A stretch of 64,000 bases of DNA, taken from Erythrobasidium yunnanense (Eukaryota; Basidiomycota; Cystobasidiomycetes; Erythrobasidiales; Erythrobasidiaceae). The stretch covers positions 3,073,111-3,137,110 of the forward strand of contig BCJC01000002.1 in the NCBI GenBank assembly GCA_001600175.1, given 5' to 3'. This document shows positions 56,860-64,000 of the stretch, in pieces. A program made the position numbers and the translations under genes. Below the pieces are notes generated by a model, which ran no database searches, had not been told where the DNA came from, and worked only from the letters and a program-made list of their open reading frames with translations. Numbering within the stretch: the stretch's first letter is position 1; each line of letters begins with the position of its first letter.

Positions 56860-58931
56860 ATGGAGACAACACCTGTCACGAAGCGCAACGACGTGCTTTG
56901 GACAGAAGGTCACCACAACCCTGCCGGCATCTGGTGCGAGTTTGAGGAGAAGACGACCGTACTGCCCAAAGGATGGACGAAAGAGCCTGGCAGGAGACCT
57001 TTCGCATGCGATACAATATGGCAGAAAGACATCCCAGTTCCCATCCGAGATGGAACGCTGCTAAGGGCAGACGTCTTCCGGCCAGAACAAGCGGAATCTC
57101 CTGTACCTTGTATTATGGTGTGGAGTCCCTTTGGAAAATCTGGTAATGGTCTACTCTCCCTCAACCTCATCAAATATCGAGCAGGCGTGGCCAAAGACGT
57201 GACGAGCGGACTTGAGAATTGGGAAGCCCCAGACCCGGCAGACTGGTGCGCTAGGGGATATGCAATAGTCAACGTGACAGCTAGAGGTATGTGATTATGC
57301 GCCCCTTGCCTTGAGTAGGCCGCCTTGCTGAGATGGCAGAGAACAGGATGCTTCGATTCCGAAGGTGACTTTGTCGTGTACGGCACACAAGTAAGCGACG
57401 CATCATCAAGGAATGCAATACCAATATTGACTGTGTCAGCAGGAAGGGCAAGATGGGCATGATGCTGTGGAGTGGATCGCTCAGCAGGAGTGGTGCTCCG
57501 GGAATATAGGCATGGCCGGCAACTCATGGCTGACATCCACCCAATGGTGTGTGACCCGATTTTAACAATGCGATACCCTTTGCTGAGCTTAACTACGATC
57601 TTTGCAGGTTCATTGCAGCGCAAAAGCCACCGCACCTGAAAGCTATAGCACCTTGGGAAGGCTTAGGCGACTACTATCGACAGTCGATATGTCGCGGCGG
57701 TATCCCTGACTCCACATTCTGGGAAACTCTCTTCAGCCTTTTCGGAGGCAAGAACCGGCGCGAGGACGTTACTGCTATGGTGCATGCCCGGCCTTTCATC
57801 GACGACTACTGGCTCGATAAGAAACCGAAGTTGGAAAATATATCCATACCTATGTATGCAACAATGAGCTACTCGACTCTACTGCATACAGAAGGGTCGT
57901 TCAGAGGCTTCTTCTTCAGTAGCTCTCAGCAGAAATGGTTCGTGAAACTAGTTTTCTGAACCTTGGGACTCATGCTGAATATGTCGTTTGTCAGGCTACG
58001 CATCCATGACACTCAAGAATGGCACGATATTTACGATCCCAAAAACCTCGATGAAATGCAGGCTTTCTTCGATCATTTCCTGAAGAATAGCACTAGGAAT
58101 GGCTGGGACAAAACTCCGCGTATGAGACTCTCTCTGCTTGGATACAATCTGCCCAATGTCGTATCGAGGCCAATTTCGACGTATCCTCCCAAAGACGTCG
58201 AGTATAGGCTTCTACACCTCGATGCAGCCAATGCGTCTCTCACCAGAAATCCTGCATCTGACACGTCCTTCACGACTTACGATGCCACAGAAGGTAACGA
58301 CGCGCGGATGGACAATCTAGTCGGGGCGTCCTTCACCTACCGCTTCGAGGCATATACAGAGCTCATCGGCTGGTCCAAGGCAACTTTGTATATGTCTACG
58401 GAAGATGCGGACGATATGGACGTATACGTTGTTCTTCGCAAGATGGATGCAAATGGGCGGGCGCTGCAATCTTACAATATCCCGTTTACAGATCTGCCTA
58501 CAGGCACAACAACAGAAGATCTGCCATGGGAGAATGTCTTCCGCTACATCGGCCCGAGTGGAAGGTTGCGAGCTTCTCACAGATCTGTTGAGCTCGAACC
58601 GGGTCTGACAGATGACCAGAGAGCACAACTGGGGCCGACCGTAGTATGGCATCCTCACGACAGGGCGGAGAAGCTAGAGAAGGGCAAGGTGTACAGACTG
58701 GAGATCACCATCTGGCCAGGTGGTATGATCTTCGAGCCAAACGAGTCCCTGCGCTTGGAAGTTAAAGGCTGTCACCCTATCATGCCTGAATTCGAGCCTC
58801 TGCTTGGCAAGATGAAGAACTACAACGTTGGGAAGCATCGCATCCACACGGGCGCCGACTATCCTTCAACCTTGCTGGTCCCCCTAACGGAACAGCGGGT
58901 CGAGTCGCGACTTAGAAAGATACTGCCTTAG
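56860..58931 (+). CDS. CocE/NonD-type alpha/beta hydrolase (X-Pro peptidase S15 family)
   Basis: Serine hydrolase that cleaves esters or amides. Exons 56860-57286, 57347-57390, 57443-57546, 57608-57937 and 57995-58931 give 613 aa. Seen: the N-terminal strand pattern IPVPIRDGTLLRADVFRP, typical of CocE; the nucleophile elbow GMAGNSWL (Ser in G-N-S-W-L); IAPWEG after it; and the C-terminal jelly-roll domain (ELIGWSKATLYMS ... IFEPNESLRLEVKG) that marks the X-Pro dipeptidyl-peptidase/CocE superfamily. No signal peptide. It lies on the same strand as the FAD hydroxylase, 673 bp downstream, which may place it in the same degradation or tailoring pathway. Confidence 0.9.
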
Positions 58932-59118
58932 TCTCTGATCGGGGGTTGTTGTATATGTGGACCTTGGTCGGTGTCATAGAACACAGCGCAGCGCCATTGT
59001 TGAGCTCCCGCTCGCGACTATACGTCTTGACTTCAAGCGGAATTGGATCTCACGGAAGTCTTCTGCGCGAAGTCGCGACGCTGCCGACGATAGAACCACT
59101 CAACTTTGCTGCGCGACA

Positions 59119-62100
59119 ATGGACAAGCTCAAGAGCAAGATACATTCGGCCAAGAGCAAGGTCCAAAATGCGGTAGACGACGTCCAAGCAGATCTCAGCA
59201 GATTCAAGATAGCAGCGCAGGTGATACTACGGCACCTACGATTACTCTGAAGTCCAAGTAGCTCACCCCAACGTACTGTTTGTGTTTGCCCGGCTATTCT
59301 CAGACGACATGGAATCCCAATCATGCAAGCTGGGCAGCAGCGACTCACGTTCAGTATTATAATGACTGATGTACGTAATTGCAGCGCCACGACGAAGAGC
59401 ACGAACAGGCAAACGACCGGCTGCGACAAGAGGTCATGGACACACACCGCTTCCAATCTTTTGCACACCAGAGAGAGACAAACGATGTCAAGTGGTATAT
59501 CGATGGTCATGACTACTTCTGGGCACTCTCCGAGATCCTCGAACAGGCAAGGGAAACAATCTGGATTCTCGACTGTGCGGGACGGCCCTTGAACATGATA
59601 CTTCTGCTTGACTACGGGCTGATATACGTGTCGTTGTTCAGGGTGGTTATCCCCAGAAGTCTACCTACGTCGCCCGCCAGCTCAGCATGAAGAATGGCGA
59701 CTCGACCGGATTCTGAAACGCAAAGCAGAGCAGGGCGTACGCGTCTTCGTACAAGTGTACAAAGAGGTAAACTCGACAATGACGATGAACAGCAAGTATA
59801 CGAAACACGCGCTCGAGGAATTGCATGAGAATATAAGTGTCATGCGGCATCCTGACCATTCTGGAGGTGCGTCCGCTCGCTCTTCCTGATCAATTTGTAT
59901 AGTCCTGACGTTGACTTTTATCAGGCGAGATCGTGATGTATTGGTCGCACCACGAAAAAGTCGTCCTCGTCGACAATGCCCTCGCCTGCATAGGTGGTCT
60001 GGATCTCTGCTACGGTCGCTGGGACACGCACAACTTCCCCTTAGCCGATGTTTTCCCAGACAACCTACGAGCTACACTCTTCCCCGGACAAGACTATAAT
60101 GATGCTAGAGTAGCGGACTTTGAGAATGTTCAGGCGTGGGCGGGGAACCAGCAGGCTAGGTCTGAATTAGGGAGAATGCCGTGGCATGATATACATACAA
60201 TGATCTGTGGGCCGGCGGTGATGGTGCGCGGACTTCCTCTCCTGCGATAATTCTCGGGAAAGATCGATATGATGCTGATGCAATGGTGGTTCTGGCTGCA
60301 GGACATCGCGCAGCACTTTGTGGAAAGATGGAACTTCTGCCGCGATCTCAAGTATAAGCACTCGGATCGCTTTCCTCTCCTCGATTGGCCGCATGACGAT
60401 CCTCTTAATGTACGTCGCTCGGCTAGCTGCTAACAAACTACTTAAAAGCTGATACCTTGGTTGCTCCAGGACCAACTCATGCGCCATCCGTGGACTGGTC
60501 GACTCCGCCAGTTGGGCTACCGTTTCCGGTGCCAAGAAGTACATCTCGACGCCCGTCCTAAAGGCAATATGAATGTCCAAGTAGTCCGCAGTGTCGGCGA
60601 CTGGAGTATAGGCTGGGTCACCGAACACTCCATCCAAAATGCGTATATCCAGATGATCAGAGAGGCAAACCATTTTATACTCATCGAGAACCAGTTTTTC
60701 GTATCTTGGCCAAGTCAGAAAGGCGCGGTCAGGAATGGAATCGCAGCTGCTATTGTAGAGAGGATATTATCGGCTGCGAGGAATGGCCAGAAATTCAAGG
60801 TAAGCCCCAACATTTTTCGTAAATCAAGACCGCGCGGCTGAGAATAGCATGTGCCCTGTAGGTCATGGTCATCATCCCTGAAATACCATGTTTCGCAGGC
60901 GATTTGAAAGCATCAGCGGGCACGCTTGCCATTATCGACGCACAATATCGCTCTCTGTGTCGGGGCAAAGAAAGTATTTTCGGCATGATTCAAGAAGCAG
61001 GCTTCAATCCTCGCGACTATATCACGCTGTTCAACCTCAGGCAATATGACAGGAGTGAGTGCAATCGGCTTGTTGCTAGGAAGGGAAGGTAGCTGATGAG
61101 AGGTGGTGCGCGCAGTCAAGTATAATCCGGAAGTCCTGCAGCAGATGGAGCGGCAGAGCGGTGTGTCGTGGGGAGAGGTGCAAGCTGCTATGGCTAGAGT
61201 CAATATCGGCGATAACCCACCAGAACTGGAGAAGGAGGTGCGTAATTTAGTCTCTGCACAGCTGTTGATTATTGGCTAATAGGCTATTCATCAGAACAAT
61301 GCACATATACGCTTCAAGCCGATGAAGGTGAGATGAGGAACGAAGCTGTATTGCACATAATCTGAACAGATGTGATTTCCAGTTCGGAGACGCCATGCAC
61401 TCGGCTGTCACAGAAGGCAAGTCCAAGTCTAAAGAAGACGAGATTGTCACTATCGATCTACCCGAAACACTCAAAGAAGCCCAAGAGACACTCCGGCGCT
61501 TCGAAGCTTCGTGTCCCGAAGAATGGCGCAACGTACCGCCTACCATCTCTCGCAATACTTTGCAAAGCGGAAGAACAGTCCATGACGAACCGTGGTATGG
61601 CTCAGAAGCATCGGAGAAAGACGCTTACGTCTCGGAGGAACTGTATATACACTCGAAGATGCTTATTGTTGATGATCGAAGAGTACTTATCGGCTCGGCG
61701 AACATCAATGAAAGAAGTCAGCTTGGAGATAGAGACTCGGAAATTGCGGTCGTGGTGGAGGATGAGGACATGGTTGAATCGTAAGTAGATTTTCAGACCT
61801 CTGCAAGCCAGGCTCATAAGAATCTCCTGCAGAACGATGGATGGCCAGAAATGTCAGTGCTATGTCCTTACGGACAGTCCAAGTGTACTGAGGAGAGATG
61901 ATTCTTCACTTTGCAGACATGGCATCCCGCTTCGCAACGACGTTAAGAAGAGAGCTTTTCAGACAGCATTTAGGTCTGGCACCCCCGCAAGATTGTCCTG
62001 GGCCAGTCTACGCAGCTATGCACTCTGTCGGAACACCTATCGAATATGACTTCGGATCTCGGGAAGACCAGATGGTTGAGGTCAGTCAACGACCCGTTTT

Positions 62101-62579
62101 GCCTATTGTCAGTCCAATACTAAGAAATACCTTGTACCGTCCAGGATCCCCTGAACGACGACTTCCAGCGTCTCTGGAACGAGACTGCCCGAACCAACGC
62201 GCAAATCTACCAAGAACTCTTCCATTGCGTCCCCGCTTTTGGCGTAAAGAACTGGGACGACTACAAGACCTGGGTGTCGCCGACTAAGAAGATCGGCCAT
62301 ATCTACAATCAGGACAATCTCGAACTATCGTATATCAAGTCGCAACTTGCTAAAATCAGGGGTCACATCGTGGAGATGCCTACAGGTGAGAAAGCTTAGC
62401 TTGTGAATGGCCAGAATCTAGCTGATAAGTGCTTGTTTCGCAGACTTCCTAGAAGAAGCTGGCCTTCTGGAGATGTCTGCGGCAGTCAATCCGCTAACAT
62501 TACCAAGTAGGCAGTACCACCTCGCCGGGCAGCCATTTGGTTCAAGGCTGACTTGTTCTCCGTGCCAGTCTACCTATAA
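59119..62579 (+). CDS. phospholipase D, HKD type, without PX/PH domains
   Basis: Hydrolyses phosphatidylcholine to phosphatidic acid. Fifteen exons: 59119-59220, 59385-59574, 59642-59866, 59925-60223, 60302-60409, 60470-60799, 60862-61054, 61116-61237, 61295-61327, 61383-61780, 61833-61852, 61917-62080, 62145-62385, 62444-62506 and 62569-62579; 832 aa, phase closed throughout. HKD motif 1 is HHEKVVLVD and motif 2 is HSKMLIVDD, followed by GSANINERS and the RDSEIAV motif, all intact. [15 protein letters not shown] precedes the first HKD, as in Spo14-like enzymes. The N-terminus is a short helical segment ([19 protein letters not shown]) instead of PX and PH domains. Exon 11 is 20 nt and the last coding exon 11 nt. 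Confidence 0.9.
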
Positions 62580-62719
62580 AATAAGCCCTCGCGACTCGTT
62601 GGGTATGCTTGATCTAGATGATTGGGCTAGAGAGGGTTGATACTAGGAGTGTTTCGTCATGTGGTAGTGTAAATGGCTAGAGAACAGTAATGCAAGCTAT
62701 GTACAATGAGTGACTATGC

Positions 62720-64000
62720 TTAATCAATGACGATGACGGGAGGTACTGGCTTGTCTATGTCCATATGCTCGACCTCCGTTTTCTTGGGCGTCCTAAGACT
62801 CCTTGCGATTTCCCGGAACATAGGCAACACACCTTCGCCAGTTGCAGCGCTCACTGCGAACCAGTTGATCCGCACTCTTGACATCGCTGGCGGGACTTGC
62901 TGGGCGCGTAGCCAGTGCAAAGAGGTTTGTTTGGCTTGTTCGATTCGCTCAGGCATGTTATCGGGTGCAAAGAGGTCGCATTTGTTGGCTACGAGGCAGA
63001 TCAAGCTGTTGTTTGCCGGGTCTTGTAGATACCGCAAGGCTTCCTCTTGCGCATGTGTGAAGGAAGACTGTGCCGAGTCTGTCAGCTTCTACAGTGTACC
63101 ACACGCTGTAGGTAGACTTACCTGATCGTTGACATCGTAAACAACCATCTGGACTTGTAGACCTGCCAAGGCTGCTTTGCCAGAGTATTCTTGATTCTGA
63201 AAATCCCACTGTTCCGTCGCTTGCTCCGCGCGTCGATAGACAAGCTTATTACGCTGTTTGCCCTTCTCAAACAGATTGACGCGAGCTTCGGGCTCCTTCT
63301 CGAGGTTCTGTTTTTCTCGCTTTGTCTGAGGAGTTCGCTGCTGTGTTTGTTGCATGATGAGCGAGGTCTTGCCAGATCCGGCAGCGCCTGTTCAGATCGT
63401 TGTCAGCTACACACTCACTTACGTGCGTAAAAAGGGGCTTACCAGATACAGTCACAGTATGGAAAGTGCAGCCAGCGCCTGCATCGACAGCAATGACGCT
63501 ACGCTTCCCGATCTTCCTTCCAGCTTTCTCTGCCTCTATCTCCTCCGCAACCAGCTCTTCTCCCGGCTGTTCAGTTCCGGAATCGGATAAAACAGCAGCT
63601 TGTTTGCGAGACTTGGCCTTCGATGACGCTTTGACAGTAGGTGAGGCAGCTTCTATTGTTGCAGAAGCAATGCGAGCACGCGTCATGCTTCGCGTCACGC
63701 GGTCACTTCCAGGTGTAAGCGAGGTAGCACGGAGCTTTTGCTTTGTTGGCGTTTCTGTCAGAGCTGGTGATGGCGATCGTGAGATTGGCTCGTCGATAGC
63801 TTTTTTGACTTCTCTAACTGGCTTTGCAGCACTTCGAGGCAATGCTGGCTGTAGACAAGGCTCTTTTGTCTCAGCTTTGATAGGTGAGGGGCGCTTGCGA
63901 CTGGCCAGAAGCGCCTCATGAAGCTCCTGAGTTTTGACAGGCGAATCGAGAGCCGATATAATGGAGGGAGAGACTGTGCGAATCCGGACCTTCCGCTTGC
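62720..64000 (-). CDS. divergent Rab-like GTPase with long N-terminal extension (5' partial)
   Basis: Exons to the window edge: >64000-63443, 63387-63122 and 63067-62720. The frame is open at 64000, so the start is outside the window. At least ~185 residues of Ser/Lys/Arg-rich, disordered extension come before the GTPase. Seen: P-loop GAAGSGKTSL (completed across the intron), VVYDVNDQSSF as in Rab strand 4, G4 NKCD, and G5 SAAT. Between the P-loop and strand 4 lies a ~65-residue Gln/Lys/Glu-rich insert, and the G3 position reads WDFQNQE instead of WDTAGQE, so the usual DxxG glycine is missing. No C-terminal prenylation cysteines (ends VPPVIVID). Nucleotide turnover may be altered. Confidence 0.8.

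Noticed and set aside
1-64000. tRNA, rRNA, CRISPR arrays, and LTR or other virus-derived elements
   Set aside because: Reading both strands I found no T-loop/acceptor pattern, spaced direct repeats, long terminal repeats, or reverse-transcriptase or integrase motifs.

Overview
This is nuclear DNA from a compact, intron-rich fungal genome. It is most likely a basidiomycete, possibly one of the small Pucciniomycotina genomes, but the sequence does not fix the species. The signs are about 28 protein genes in 64 kb on both strands, GT-AG introns mostly 50-70 nt long with CTRAY-like branch sites, and fungal proteins such as a branchpoint-bridging protein, Mad1, Trm5, Nog2 and a mitochondrial EF-G. 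I rebuilt exon structures by joining frames at GT-AG sites, checking that the phase closes and that the joined protein matches its family. Coordinates given as joins are my reconstruction.

Layout. 1-3.1 kb: an unrecognised multi-exon gene running off the left edge. 5.0-6.7 kb: branchpoint-bridging protein (SF1/Msl5). 7.1-7.9 kb: a short-chain dehydrogenase. 8.2-10.8 kb: a small orphan gene divergent from TRM5, with 56 bp between start codons. 10.8-14.2 kb: a protein with a Pil1/BAR-like N-terminus and a very long disordered tail. 14.6-17.9 kb: two tandem F-box paralogues, the first interrupted by one in-frame TGA. 18.2-22.6 kb: two tandem paralogues of a seven-helix membrane protein. 22.7-29.3 kb: three unrecognised genes, one with a miniature inverted-repeat element inside an intron. 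29.5-32.3 kb: MAD1. 32.6-37.6 kb: a small TPR-like protein and a 1255-residue disordered protein. 38.3-41.1 kb: mitochondrial EF-G. 41.7-42.7 kb: an NmrA-like protein. 42.9-45.7 kb: NOG2. 46.0-49.4 kb: a DUF4267-like membrane protein, a thioesterase-like protein and a secreted Ser/Thr-rich protein. 50.2-51.2 kb: an RluA-type pseudouridine synthase. 51.6-58.9 kb: an MFS exporter, an FAD monooxygenase and a CocE-type hydrolase that look like a small metabolic cluster. 59.1-62.6 kb: phospholipase D. 62.7-64 kb: a divergent Rab-like GTPase cut by the right edge.

Most notable observation. The third intron of NOG2 is 509 nt, against 50-70 nt for nearly every other intron here. It can be read as a complete two-hairpin H/ACA snoRNA. 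Each hairpin places a guide pocket exactly 14 nt before its H or ACA box, and the two pockets match the two adjacent uridines of 25S rRNA helix 69 that budding-yeast snR191 modifies. Yeast snR191 is itself encoded in the NOG2 intron, so both host gene and targets agree. Two RNA-modification enzymes (Trm5 and a pseudouridine synthase) and a ribosome-assembly GTPase also lie in the window, but nothing suggests they are linked beyond ordinary housekeeping.

The 14.6-22.6 kb segment (tandem F-box genes followed by tandem seven-helix genes) is the most lineage-specific part of the window. No viral or retroelement remnants, CRISPR arrays, rRNA genes or tRNA genes were recognised.
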